In this document: piece after piece, positions 42,929-50,995 of the stretch
Position numbering within the stretch: the first letter of the stretch is position 1
Layout: the number at the start of each line of letters is the position of its first letter
Assembly: GCF_900142075.1 (NCBI RefSeq)
Contig: NZ_FQZO01000001.1
Location: forward strand, 1-64,000
Direction of reading: 5' to 3'
DNA: 64,000 nucleotides
Source: Clostridium amylolyticum
Lineage (GTDB): Bacteria > Bacillota > Clostridia > Clostridiales > Clostridiaceae
The notes under the pieces: model-generated
Told to the model about the DNA's origin: nothing
Databases searched by the model: none
What the model saw: only the letters and a program-made list of their open reading frames with translations
Translations under genes and position numbers: made by a program

Positions 42929-44149
42929 ATGAGATTTATAACTTTTTTTCATAACATCAAGGAAGCAGCTAGTTTTGTATTTAAATTAAAGTTATTAGGT
43001 ATAAGCAGTAGAATAAAGCTAAATAATATTATAGAAAAAGAAGATTTAATCTATGATTTTATTGTAGTTATAGTGGGAAAAAATAAATTTAAAGTGAATT
43101 TTCAAGGAAATATAGAGAAGGATATTCAGGACAATTTTGTGTATTCAATATATTCCTTGAAAAACGTAAATGCAAATATCTTAGATATAGCAGATATACT
43201 TAGCGTTTTAAAGGAAAGAAGAAAAATAGCATTTATACCATCAGAACCTGAAGAAGAATACAATATCATAGGGGGATATATAAATAATAACAACTTTATT
43301 AATAGAACTACAGATATTTCATGTGTGAACATTTTAAGATTATTAAATAATAATTTTAAAGAAAACTTAGTGCATATTACATTGGATGATATATATAAGG
43401 GTAAGAATAGTATAATCAGTAAAATTGCTACATCAGAAAGAAGTGTACATTTTTTTGATGGAGTATCCTATGATGATATGAACTGTATAACTGAAGCTAT
43501 CAAAGAAAGTAACTTACATTACTATTACATTGCTAGCGGCAGCTTTCTAATAACACTTTTTCAAGCATTAAATAAAGCCTCTAATGAAGTAAATATGAAA
43601 GAGGAAAAGGCTCTTATACTGTCTAGCAGCAAATCTTTAGGGGATATGGATAAGTTAAAGGATTTTGTTAGTACTCATAAAACAGAATTATACAACTTAA
43701 ATATTTATAGTCTTATTATTAATCCTGAAGAAGAAAAAAATAGAGCTATTAATTATCTTATATATAACAATAAGACAAATTACGTGGTTATAACCACAGC
43801 TATGGCAAAAGAAGACATAGTTAATTTGCAGGACTTCTCTTTAACTATGAATGTAGAAGAAGATGTGCTAAAGCAAAAAATAGAAGCGTCTTTAGTAGAA
43901 GTAGCAAAAAAACTATTAGAAATGGATTCCAAAATAACATGTATAATTTGTAGTAATGTTTCTATAGTAATGGCCCTGCTAAAAGAATTGAATACTTTTT
44001 CCTTGGAATTCAATTCGGTAATATTAGATAATTGCTATAGTATTACTATAAAACTAGAAGAAAGAAAAATTCACATTTTAGTGGACTTTGGAGAAGCAGA
44101 CTATAAGCACTCTATAGAGAATATATATAGAAGTTTTAAATGTGTTTAG
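42929..44149 (+). CDS. Unknown protein with possible four-carbon acid sugar kinase-like layout
   Basis: This 406-residue soluble protein has no obvious family motif. The order of its segments resembles the DUF1537/four-carbon acid sugar kinase family: an N-terminal alpha/beta domain, HFFDGVSYDDMNCITEAIKES followed by HYYYIASGSFLITLFQAL (compare the family's D-x-DL and GSagLa elements), ALILSSSKSLGDMDKLKDF (compare SGSxSxxTxxQ), and a C-terminal CIICSNVSIVMALLKEL where active kinases have a GG(D/E)T ATP-binding motif. That Gly-Gly motif is missing. If the relationship is real, this is a catalytically dead or altered member. The start ATG 42929 follows AAGAGGAGGG, and it is probably co-transcribed with the GNAT gene. 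The assignment is tentative. Confidence 0.6.
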   Translation: MRFITFFHNIKEAASFVFKLKLLGISSRIKLNNIIEKEDLIYDFIVVIVGKNKFKVNFQGNIEKDIQDNFVYSIYSLKNVNANILDIADILSVLKERRKIAFIPSEPEEEYNIIGGYINNNNFINRTTDISCVNILRLLNNNFKENLVHITLDDIYKGKNSIISKIATSERSVHFFDGVSYDDMNCITEAIKESNLHYYYIASGSFLITLFQALNKASNEVNMKEEKALILSSSKSLGDMDKLKDFVSTHKTELYNLNIYSLIINPEEEKNRAINYLIYNNKTNYVVITTAMAKEDIVNLQDFSLTMNVEEDVLKQKIEASLVEVAKKLLEMDSKITCIICSNVSIVMALLKELNTFSLEFNSVILDNCYSITIKLEERKIHILVDFGEADYKHSIENIYRSFKCV

Positions 44150-44186
44150 AAACTTTTCAATAATTTGTATTGTTTAATATATAATA

Positions 44187-44215
44187 TTGTAATTATATAG
44201 AAAATAGATTATAAT
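44187..44215 (+). promoter_or_regulatory. Probable promoter of the nitroreductase gene
   Basis: TTGTAA (44187-44192) and TATAAT (44210-44215) are separated by 17 bases, upstream of a single-gene unit. Confidence 0.7.
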
Positions 44216-44227
44216 TTTAATATAACA

Positions 44228-44250
44228 AATAGTGTTATCAATAGTGTTAT
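44228..44250. promoter_or_regulatory. Tandem AATAGTGTTAT repeats, possible operator
   Basis: Two identical 11-mers, AATAGTGTTAT, at 44228-44238 and 44240-44250 (12-base pitch) lie just downstream of the predicted transcription start. ATAAC (44222-44226) and GTTAT also make partial dyads. The placement suggests a repressor site, but no regulator can be named. Confidence 0.5.
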
Positions 44251-44267
44251 TCAACGAGGTGATATTA

Positions 44268-44777
44268 ATGTATAAAGAGTTAACAGAGTTATTGGAAAAA
44301 AGACGTTCTATAAGAAAATTTTCAGATGAAAAAGTAGAAGATGGATTAATTGAAAATATTTTAAATGTTGTTAAGTTTGCTCCCACAGCAGGAAACTTAG
44401 AAGATTTCAAAATCACTGTAGTAAAATCAAGAGAAATAAGAGGTGCCCTTCAAGAAGTAACTTTTGTAGATGAGGCTCCAGTAGTTTTTGTATTTAGTGC
44501 TTTACCTAAAGCCTCAAGTAAATATTATGGGGAGAGAGGGGAAAAACTTTATAGTATCCAGGATGCTACTATAGCATGTACATATGCTATGCTAGCTGTA
44601 GAAAGCTTAGGACTTGTAACTACTTGGGTTGGAAATTTCGATGAAAAGGAAGTTAAATCCATAATAGGAGCAGAAGAAGGAGAAGTTCCTGTAGCTATAT
44701 TACCTGTAGGATATGCAGCAGAAGGATTAAATGCAAAGGCAAAAGAAATAAAAGAAAAAGAAATAAATTATATTTAG
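44268..44777 (+). CDS. Nitroreductase-family protein
   Basis: This FMN-dependent oxidoreductase (169 aa) is of the nitroreductase fold: LEKRRSIRKFSDEKVEDGLIE at the N-terminus with the FMN-phosphate-binding RRSIR, then APTAGNLEDFKITVV, DEAPVVFVF, and a C-terminal GEVPVAILPVGYA. ATG 44268 follows GAGGTGAT; the frame runs back to 44232 without a site. Such enzymes reduce nitro compounds, quinones or flavins using NAD(P)H. The physiological substrate is unknown. It is a single gene with its own promoter, direct repeats and terminator. Confidence 0.88.
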   Translation: MYKELTELLEKRRSIRKFSDEKVEDGLIENILNVVKFAPTAGNLEDFKITVVKSREIRGALQEVTFVDEAPVVFVFSALPKASSKYYGERGEKLYSIQDATIACTYAMLAVESLGLVTTWVGNFDEKEVKSIIGAEEGEVPVAILPVGYAAEGLNAKAKEIKEKEINYI

Positions 44778-44787
44778 TAGTAAATAT

Positions 44788-44836
44788 AAGCATCTATCAC
44801 AAAAGCAAAATCAATGCTTTAGATAGATGCTTTTTT
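44788..44836 (+). terminator. Nitroreductase gene terminator
   Basis: An 11-bp stem, AAGCATCTATC (44788-44798) with GATAGATGCTT (44822-44832), encloses a 23-base loop and is followed by T. Confidence 0.8.
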
Positions 44837-44853
44837 AAAAGGAGGTACTATTT

Positions 44854-45135
44854 ATGATAGTTGGAACATTAAAAATCCATATTATTGTACCCTGGTCTCA
44901 TAGCCTAAAGGAAAAAAGAATGGTGCTGAGAAGTATAATAGACAAAGTAAGGAATAAATTTAACGTTTCCATAGCAGAAGTAGAGGATCAAGATTTACAT
45001 CAGAGTATAGTTCTAGGAATAGCTTGTGTAACAAATCAAACCTCTCATGCCAATAGCATATTACAAAAAGTAATAGACTATATAGGTAACACCACTGAAG
45101 CTGAAATAATAGATACCTTTATTGAAATTTTATAA
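44854..45135 (+). CDS. DUF503 family protein (YlxP-like)
   Basis: This 93-residue protein starts MIVGTLKIHIIVPWSHSLKEKRMVLRSII, the DUF503 signature (a hydrophobic strand, then SLKEKR). The rest reads KFNVSIAEVEDQDLHQSIVLGIACVTN, also conserved. Members are small ferredoxin-like-fold proteins. YlxP of Bacillus lies in the nusA-infB-rbfA region and is thought to act in ribosome assembly. Here the gene stands alone. AAAGGAGG precedes ATG 44854. Confidence 0.88.
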   Translation: MIVGTLKIHIIVPWSHSLKEKRMVLRSIIDKVRNKFNVSIAEVEDQDLHQSIVLGIACVTNQTSHANSILQKVIDYIGNTTEAEIIDTFIEIL

Positions 45136-45172
45136 GAAATTTAAAAAACTTTCATTTCTAAATATATTATAT

Positions 45173-45214
45173 AAAGTCAAGGAATATATAAACTTATATA
45201 TTCCTTGACTTTAT
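45173..45214. terminator. Bidirectional terminator between DUF503 and glycosyltransferase genes
   Basis: A perfect 18-bp inverted repeat (45173-45190 with 45195-45212) has a 4-base loop between converging genes. Confidence 0.85.
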
Positions 45215-45220
45215 TAGCTC

Positions 45221-46321
45221 CTAGCTATAAAAATTAATATAATCATCTACTGATGAACTTAATGGTATACTTATTTTATTTATTAAATTACTTCTAAATT
45301 CATTATTAGTACAGAGATAATAGACAAAATCAACAATTTGATTAGGCTTAGATAAATCACAAGTTACAGCACAGTTATTTAATACCTCCCTAACTACAGG
45401 TATATTATTACATATAACTGGAGTTTTACATAAAGCAGCTTCACTAAGAGAAAGAGGATACCCATCATATTCAGAAAGGCTAATAACACATTTTGCTTTA
45501 TTATAAAAATAGACAGTATCTTCTTTTGGTATCAATCCTGTAAAGATAACATTATCTTTAATGTCTAGTTTTTCGCTAAGAGATAAGAGATCCTTGTAGT
45601 ATTCATTCTTCTTTCCACTTATATCCCCTGATATTACAAGTTTTAAGTCTCTACATCTTATACTAATCGTTTTAAATAACTGTATTAGTTTATCCAGGTT
45701 TTTACTTTGATGTATATTACCACAGTAATAAATATAAGGATTCTTAATTCCATATTTATTTATCAAAAAATTTTTACATTGATTATAAGATAGAGGTCTA
45801 TATATTGAAGAAATTATAGGATAAATTACTGTTATTTTACTTTCATCTATGTTAAAAAGTCTAATAAGTTCGTTCTTTATAAAATAAGAAACTGCTATAA
45901 TTTTATCAGCTTTTTCTAAAGCTTCTGGAAAGATAGATAAGAACTTATTATAGTATTTTTCATCTAGTTTTGATTTGTTTTCTATAGCATATAATGAGTG
46001 TATCGTTATTACATAAGAACAACATTTATTTTCAGGAATGCTAAAGCCGTTATTTAAAGAGTGATATATTTCAATGCCATTTTCATAAATATACTTTTCT
46101 AGGGATTCATAATTATTAGTTTTTCTGTACATATCAAGGTTTACAGGAACATACCAAGACTTTTTTCCTAAAAAGTTTTTGTAGTTGCTATCTTCAAATA
46201 TTACATGAATCATATGGGGAATTTCTGCCATGGTCAACTGCTTTACAAGTTCACTGCTATATGAACCTATAAAGGTGCCAGGAAGATTTAATGCAGCATA
46301 ACCATCTACACATATATTCAT
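45221..46321 (-). CDS. Glycosyltransferase family 4-like protein
   Basis: This 366-residue GT-B fold glycosyltransferase has the GT4 donor-binding region in the C-terminal half: YIYYCGNIHQSKNLDKLI, VIFTGLIPKEDTVYFYNKA and the E-x7-E-like SEYDGYPLSLSEAALCKTPVI. The N-terminal acceptor domain starts NICVDGYAAL, and HSLYAIENKSK is followed by an AVSYF segment. It lies 11 bases downstream of a SPOCS-like gene and beside a second one, so it is probably involved in decorating spore-surface material. Sugar and acceptor are unknown. Confidence 0.85.
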   Translation of the reverse strand: MNICVDGYAALNLPGTFIGSYSSELVKQLTMAEIPHMIHVIFEDSNYKNFLGKKSWYVPVNLDMYRKTNNYESLEKYIYENGIEIYHSLNNGFSIPENKCCSYVITIHSLYAIENKSKLDEKYYNKFLSIFPEALEKADKIIAVSYFIKNELIRLFNIDESKITVIYPIISSIYRPLSYNQCKNFLINKYGIKNPYIYYCGNIHQSKNLDKLIQLFKTISIRCRDLKLVISGDISGKKNEYYKDLLSLSEKLDIKDNVIFTGLIPKEDTVYFYNKAKCVISLSEYDGYPLSLSEAALCKTPVICNNIPVVREVLNNCAVTCDLSKPNQIVDFVYYLCTNNEFRSNLINKISIPLSSSVDDYINFYS

Positions 46322-46332
46322 TTTTTCACCTC

Positions 46333-46881
46333 CTACATAGTTTCCTCTTCAGGATCAAAATATTTTCCACCTAAATGTTCTATATCTTCTTTTCTAGGAT
46401 TAAAATCTTCTGGTATTTCTTCATTTACAAAGCTTTTTGATATATTTTTCTCTAATTGTACTCCAGCAACATATACAAATTTGCAGTAAACAGTGTATTC
46501 ATTTATGACATAAGGATAGGCATCTAATAAATATATTTTTACTGATGTAAGATTATACCTTGAATAAGGCAGGGTTATTGATGCATTAAATGGATAGCTG
46601 TATGAGGTTTGCGATAGCTTATTTTCGCTAGTTATATAACTTAAAGATATATTTTTTTCTCCTTCTATTAACATAAGTTTTTTGTTTGATATATTTATTT
46701 CTCTATGAGAGGAAAGGGATAGTGAAATATTTAGTTCTTCAATTTTATTTATAGGTTCTTCAGTGTTTTGCAAAAATATATACTCTTTTTCAGTAAAATC
46801 TTGCAGGGAGTCAAAGCCTTGAATTTTACTAAGCTCTTCCTCATTGGATAAACCTGTAACTATAGTGTTATTTCGTTCCAT
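46333..46881 (-). CDS. SPOCS-like (DUF3794-type) protein, probable spore-surface
   Basis: This 182-residue protein has no signal peptide. The middle and C-terminal part (ISLSYITSENKLSQTSYSYPFNASITLP, then VKIYLLDAYPYVINEYTVYCKFVYVAGVQL) shows the alternating strands of SPOCS domains, found in clostridial spore-coat and SpoIVA-associated proteins. The assignment rests on pattern, not on a strict motif. It is the first gene of a two-gene leftward unit with the glycosyltransferase, and divergent from another SPOCS-like gene at 47096. AATGAGGTA is the only ribosome-site-like sequence near its start. Confidence 0.6.
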   Translation of the reverse strand: MERNNTIVTGLSNEEELSKIQGFDSLQDFTEKEYIFLQNTEEPINKIEELNISLSLSSHREINISNKKLMLIEGEKNISLSYITSENKLSQTSYSYPFNASITLPYSRYNLTSVKIYLLDAYPYVINEYTVYCKFVYVAGVQLEKNISKSFVNEEIPEDFNPRKEDIEHLGGKYFDPEEETM

Positions 46882-47095
46882 AAATACCTCATTTATTTAG
46901 TTATATACTAATTTATATGCAGCAAAAACAGTATTTTTACTTAATATAATGATATATATAAAAAATATTTTATTTGCATAATAAAAAATATTTTAAAGTC
47001 GATATATACATAATCTTGTAACATAAAAAATCAGTGATGAATATAATACATTAGATAATGAAAATTAACTATAAAACTTATAGGAGGAGTAAAAA

Positions 47096-47869
47096 GTGGT
47101 ATACGAATATCATCAGAAACATTGTGGAACAGTAAAAGCTGAAACTCTAACAGTAGCTCCAGGTAAAAATATAAATCCCCATGGTGAAGACGGCCCATTA
47201 ACAGCTAAAATACCTGTAGTTTTAGCAGAGAAAGAGGTTCAGATTGACGTAGAAGCTTGTATTGACATAAAGGACGACTTTTTTGAAATAAAGAGAATAA
47301 AAAAGAATGTATTCTTAACACAATGCAAACTTTTACCTAACTCAGGACAAAAAGACTGCGACGGAAGATTAGTTTCAGGAAAGCTATTCTTAAAAGGTTT
47401 TGTTGAAAAGAATATAGAATATGCAACTATAGAAGAATGTGAAGATGCACAGGTTAAAAATGGTTTTATAAAACATGCTACTGCTACAGTACCTTTCCAC
47501 TGTGTAACAGAAGTTTTCTTTGATAGACCTCCAGTTTTCAGATTCAGAAGTCAAATCAAAGAATTTGATTACTTTCAACATGGTAAACACTGTGAGGACT
47601 CCTGTGAAGAAAATCTAGGTAGACTAAGGTGTGAAACAGGCTTTGAAGAAGAGGTATTCTATTTAGATAGACCATTCTGTAAGTTAGAAGGAGCTAGAAT
47701 ATTTGAACTTGATGTGGCAAAAGAAGATGTTTATTATCCAGTTAGCCATGATAAAGAATGTGATGAAAATTTTAAAGAAGAAGAAAATAAATTTGGCAGA
47801 CTTATAGAAAAGATGGTAATTAATCTTAGAGTAAAAGTTCTTCAAGAGCAACAAGTAAACATTAGATAA
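47096..47869 (+). CDS. Cys-rich SPOCS (DUF3794)-like spore-surface protein
   Basis: This 257-residue protein is rich in Cys (13), Glu and aromatic residues and has no signal peptide. Two similar beta-rich segments are visible: LTAKIPVVLAEKEVQIDVEACIDI, with KKNVFLTQCKLLP and KLFLKGFVEKNIEYATIEE, then ATVPFHCVTEVFF. Strand patterns of this kind (xVFLTQCxL, LFLKGFVxKNIxY) occur in DUF3794/SPOCS proteins and in the CsxC-like exosporium proteins of clostridia. The start is GTG 47096, well placed after TAGGAGGAG. The cysteines suggest disulfide cross-linking in the spore coat or exosporium. A sporulation sigma-factor promoter is expected but could not be placed. Confidence 0.72.
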   Translation: MVYEYHQKHCGTVKAETLTVAPGKNINPHGEDGPLTAKIPVVLAEKEVQIDVEACIDIKDDFFEIKRIKKNVFLTQCKLLPNSGQKDCDGRLVSGKLFLKGFVEKNIEYATIEECEDAQVKNGFIKHATATVPFHCVTEVFFDRPPVFRFRSQIKEFDYFQHGKHCEDSCEENLGRLRCETGFEEEVFYLDRPFCKLEGARIFELDVAKEDVYYPVSHDKECDENFKEEENKFGRLIEKMVINLRVKVLQEQQVNIR

Positions 47870-47873
47870 TAGT

Positions 47874-47905
47874 AAAAGGCATAGGAATAGCTCCTATGCT
47901 TTTTA
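47874..47905. terminator. Terminator between the SPOCS-like gene and the ABC importer operon
   Basis: GCATAGGA (47879-47886) pairs with TCCTATGC (47892-47899), extended by AAAA/TTTT on both flanks. It serves both converging transcripts. Confidence 0.8.
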
Positions 47906-48646
47906 TTTTCCTTTACATATTATACTTTCTAAGGTATCTATGGCTGCAAAAAGTATAAAGCCTAGTAAGCTGATTATTACTATACCGCAGTACATCTCTA
48001 TGTAATCTATTCTCATCCATGCATCCATAATAAAGTAACCAAGTCCGTATCTCGTACCGTAAACTTCTGTAAAGAAAAGTACAGAAATGGCTGTGCCTAG
48101 TGCAATTCTAACAGAGGTTAAGATTTCAGAAAATGCTGCTGGAAGGGTAATATATAGAAACATCTGAAACTTTGATGCCCCCATGCTTTTTAGTGCATGA
48201 TAGGTTTCTTTTGGTATGTTTAAAACAGCATCTCTAACGGCTATGATAATCTGAAATACAATAATTAATACTATCATTATAATTTTTGATTTTTCTCTTA
48301 AACCAAAAAGCAGCATTATCACCGGCAATAAAGATATTTTTGGTATGGGATATGTAAAGTATACTAAGGGGTTCAATAAAGAATTCCATAACTTTGAATA
48401 ACCCATTAATATGCCAATAGCAAGCCCGATTATAAGAGATATAATAATAGCAGAGCTTATTCTAAATAAGCTATAACCTAGATGAATATATAATTTATCT
48501 GATACAACTCTTCCCAGAGAACTGTATATTTTTTGAGGTACAGGTAGCGCTGGGATTTTTAAGGCTTTTGCTGCAATATACCATAAGAGGTTTAATATGA
48601 AAAAGCCTTGTATAAAAGTTAGAACTTTAATCTTTATGGTTTTCAT
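47903..48646 (-). CDS. ABC importer permease (SsuC/TauC/ThiX type)
   Basis: This inner-membrane permease of the BPD_transp_1 family has 247 aa and about six helices. The EAA loop ALKSMGASKFQMFLYITLPAAFSEI near residue 150 and the flanking SVLFFTEVYGTRYGLGYFIMDAW are typical of permeases for sulfonates, nitrate, taurine and thiamine precursors. Its start codon overlaps the last base of the ATPase gene. It is the last gene of the leftward quinone/flavin unit, ahead of a terminator. Together with the next two genes upstream it forms a complete importer. Confidence 0.88.
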   Translation of the reverse strand: MKTIKIKVLTFIQGFFILNLLWYIAAKALKIPALPVPQKIYSSLGRVVSDKLYIHLGYSLFRISSAIIISLIIGLAIGILMGYSKLWNSLLNPLVYFTYPIPKISLLPVIMLLFGLREKSKIIMIVLIIVFQIIIAVRDAVLNIPKETYHALKSMGASKFQMFLYITLPAAFSEILTSVRIALGTAISVLFFTEVYGTRYGLGYFIMDAWMRIDYIEMYCGIVIISLLGFILFAAIDTLESIICKGK

Positions 48647-49401
48647 TATTTCCAGCCCTCTTTTATGATCTTTCTAATGAGTGAAGTGGTATCTAAATAT
48701 TCATTTTTGTCTTTAAAGTTTCTCATGCCGAACAAGGGATTATCTATTATCTTAACTATGCTGCTAGGAGAGGAGGATAAAATAATAATTTTTCCCCCCA
48801 GATAAACAGCTTCCTCAATGCTATGAGTAATAAACATTGTAGTAGGTCTATAAGACTTCCAAAGCTGAAGAAAAAGCTCTTGGGTGTCTTCTCTTGTTAA
48901 TGCATCTAAAGCGGAAAAAGGTTCGTCCATTAGTAGCAAGTCTGGCTTCATTATAAAAGCACGAGCTATAGAAACCCTCTGTTTTTGTCCGCCACTAAGT
49001 TCATTAGGAAATCTCTTTAGTAAGGGTTTTAAGGACAAACTTTCTAATATGTTATCGATAAAAACTTTGTATTCCTGAGAAATATTATTTTTCTTCTTTA
49101 TCTTTAAAGATAAAGTTGCATTATCATAAACATTTTTCCAAGAGAGTAATCCATAATTCTGTGGAATAAGGCCTATAGAGTGCTGTTTAGGATTTAAAGA
49201 TTCCTCATCTATAGTTATAGTACCTTCATAACTTCCTAATATTCCGCTCATACAATTTATAAGTGTAGATTTTCCACAGCCGGAAGGACCTATTATGGCC
49301 ACTATTTCTCCTTTATTAAGCCTTAAATTTATATTATTTAGAACCCTAGTATTTGTTTTATCACCAGTATAGCTAACACTTAGCTCTTTAACTTCAATCA
49401 T
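48646..49401 (-). CDS. ABC importer ATPase (SsuB/TauB type)
   Basis: This 251-residue ABC ATPase has Walker A GPSGCGKST (about residue 39), Q-loop in IPQNYGLLSW, signature LSGGQKQRVSIARAF, Walker B LLLMDEPFSALD and the His switch in FITHSIEEAVYL. The closest subfamily by these features is the nitrate/sulfonate/taurine group. GAAACCTCATAATT precedes the gene on the + strand, giving a GAGG site for ATG 49401. It is co-oriented and nearly contiguous with the permease and the binding protein. Confidence 0.92.
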   Translation of the reverse strand: MIEVKELSVSYTGDKTNTRVLNNINLRLNKGEIVAIIGPSGCGKSTLINCMSGILGSYEGTITIDEESLNPKQHSIGLIPQNYGLLSWKNVYDNATLSLKIKKKNNISQEYKVFIDNILESLSLKPLLKRFPNELSGGQKQRVSIARAFIMKPDLLLMDEPFSALDALTREDTQELFLQLWKSYRPTTMFITHSIEEAVYLGGKIIILSSSPSSIVKIIDNPLFGMRNFKDKNEYLDTTSLIRKIIKEGWK

Positions 49402-49418
49402 TTTAGAAACCTCATAAT

Positions 49419-50405
49419 TTATTTTTTTACAGCTATATCGCTTATAAGATCTTCTTTCTTTATGTCTTCCTTTGAAAGTTTTTTATCCTTAAGCCAATTA
49501 ATAGCAGCTTGCAAATCCTGTTCTGAAGGGAGGGTGGTTTTTCTAAAGGCAGGTAGTTTAATATTTCCTTTCATGTCTTCAGGGTAACCTACTTCTTTTA
49601 TTACTATATCCTCATAGGAAGATATTGGTTCCTTAGTAAGGTAGTCTACAGCAGCATCATAAGCTTTATAAAAGGCTTTTATCTCTGAAGGTTTATTATC
49701 TATAGCTTTCTTTGTAAAAGCTGATACTCCAGGGGCTAAGGATAAAGCCTGAGAATCACTTATAAGCTTTCCACCATCTTTCATGGCTAAAGAAGAAAAG
49801 GGTTCTGGCAGCAGGGCGGCTTCAACTTTATTATTTCTAAGCATCTCCAGTCTTACTGGTATTTGAGGTATTTCTTCTTTAACTATGTCTTTTTCAGTAA
49901 GACCTGATTTGTTAAGTATGCTGTCTAAAGTAAATTCAATAACGGTATTTCTTGATATAACAACTTTTTTACCTTTTATATCTTGAATATTTTCAATTTT
50001 TGAGTCTTTCCCAGCAATAAGCTGATATTTTGCATCTGTAACCGCTGTGGTTTTTACATCGTAACCACCTTTTTGATATATACCTATGGCTACTAAATCT
50101 GTAGATATTCCATCTAATTCACCACTTTGCAGGGCTGCATCTCTGTCTTTTGCGCTTTTGAAGAATTCTAATTTTACATTAACCCCATTCTTGGAAAACA
50201 AACCTTGCTTTTCTGCAATAATAAATGGAACTGCATCTACTGAAGGCATAAGACCAAAGGTTAGTACAGAACCTTTATTGTCTTTTGGAGCATCCTTCTG
50301 TTCATTATTAGTGGTTTTGCTTACTGAGCAAGCTGACATATTAACTGCTAATAGTAGTGAAGTTAGGATAGTTGCAATTTTAATTGTTTTTTTCTTTGTT
50401 GTCAT
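49419..50405 (-). CDS. ABC importer substrate-binding lipoprotein (NMT1/SsuA-like)
   Basis: The lipobox NMSAC gives Cys26. The mature domain (about 300 residues) is of the NMT1/SsuA/TauA type: LTFGLMPSVDAVPFIIAEKQGLFSKNGVNV at its start, SGELDGISTDLVAIGI, KKVVISRNTVIEFTLDSILNKSG, and RNNKVEAALLPEPFSSLA. Family ligands include sulfonates, nitrate, thiamine precursors and aromatic acids. The gene starts three bases after ubiX, and its ribosome site lies in the ubiX end, so it belongs to the quinone/flavin unit. The ligand cannot be read from sequence. By context it is probably an aromatic precursor or a flavin-related compound (inference). Confidence 0.85.
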   Translation of the reverse strand: MTTKKKTIKIATILTSLLLAVNMSACSVSKTTNNEQKDAPKDNKGSVLTFGLMPSVDAVPFIIAEKQGLFSKNGVNVKLEFFKSAKDRDAALQSGELDGISTDLVAIGIYQKGGYDVKTTAVTDAKYQLIAGKDSKIENIQDIKGKKVVISRNTVIEFTLDSILNKSGLTEKDIVKEEIPQIPVRLEMLRNNKVEAALLPEPFSSLAMKDGGKLISDSQALSLAPGVSAFTKKAIDNKPSEIKAFYKAYDAAVDYLTKEPISSYEDIVIKEVGYPEDMKGNIKLPAFRKTTLPSEQDLQAAINWLKDKKLSKEDIKKEDLISDIAVKK

Positions 50406-50408
50406 GAA

Positions 50409-50984
50409 TTAATTCCCCCATTTTTCAAATAAGTTGTTTTGAATTTTTAAATAGTCTAGTATTTTTCCTACTACGAAATTTATTACATCACTTAAAGCCT
50501 CAGGCTTATGATAAAATCCAGGCATAGCGGGAATTATTGAAACACCCATTTTGCTTAGCTTTAACATGTTTTCTAGATGGATAGCATTAAGAGGGGTTTC
50601 TCTTGGTACTATAATAAGTTCTCTTTTTTCTTTTAGTGCTACATCAGCTGCTCTTGTAAGAAGGTTTTTTGTAATGCCGCAGCTTATCTCACCTAAGGTG
50701 CCCATAGAGCAAGGGATTATAATGGTTCCATCCATTTTGTATGAACCACTGGCAGCAGGAGAAAACAAATTGTCTATTTCTTCTATTATTAAGTTAGTAT
50801 ATTGTTTTTTTAGTCCGTTGCTCCATTCATTAAATTCTAAACCAGTCTCATGTTTCATAACCGCTTTTCCATTGGAAGTAGCGGTTAAAAAAATCTTTAT
50901 ATCTCTTTTTAAGAGCTCTTCTACAAGCCTAACAGCATAGATACTTCCACTGGCACCAGTTATTCCTATTAAATAAGTTTTCAT
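50409..50984 (-). CDS. ubiX: UbiX-family flavin prenyltransferase
   Basis: UbiX attaches dimethylallyl phosphate to FMN, making the prenyl-FMN cofactor needed by UbiD decarboxylases. Family marks: GITGASGSIYAVRLVEELL at the N-terminus with the FMN-binding Ser, IIIPCSMGTLGEISCGITKNLLTRAADVALKEKR, and VPRETPLNAIHLENMLKLSKMG. Length 191 is normal. Its cognate UbiD is encoded two genes upstream in the same unit, with UbiA in between. Confidence 0.95.
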   Translation of the reverse strand: MKTYLIGITGASGSIYAVRLVEELLKRDIKIFLTATSNGKAVMKHETGLEFNEWSNGLKKQYTNLIIEEIDNLFSPAASGSYKMDGTIIIPCSMGTLGEISCGITKNLLTRAADVALKEKRELIIVPRETPLNAIHLENMLKLSKMGVSIIPAMPGFYHKPEALSDVINFVVGKILDYLKIQNNLFEKWGN

Positions 50985-50995
50985 GATTTCACCTT

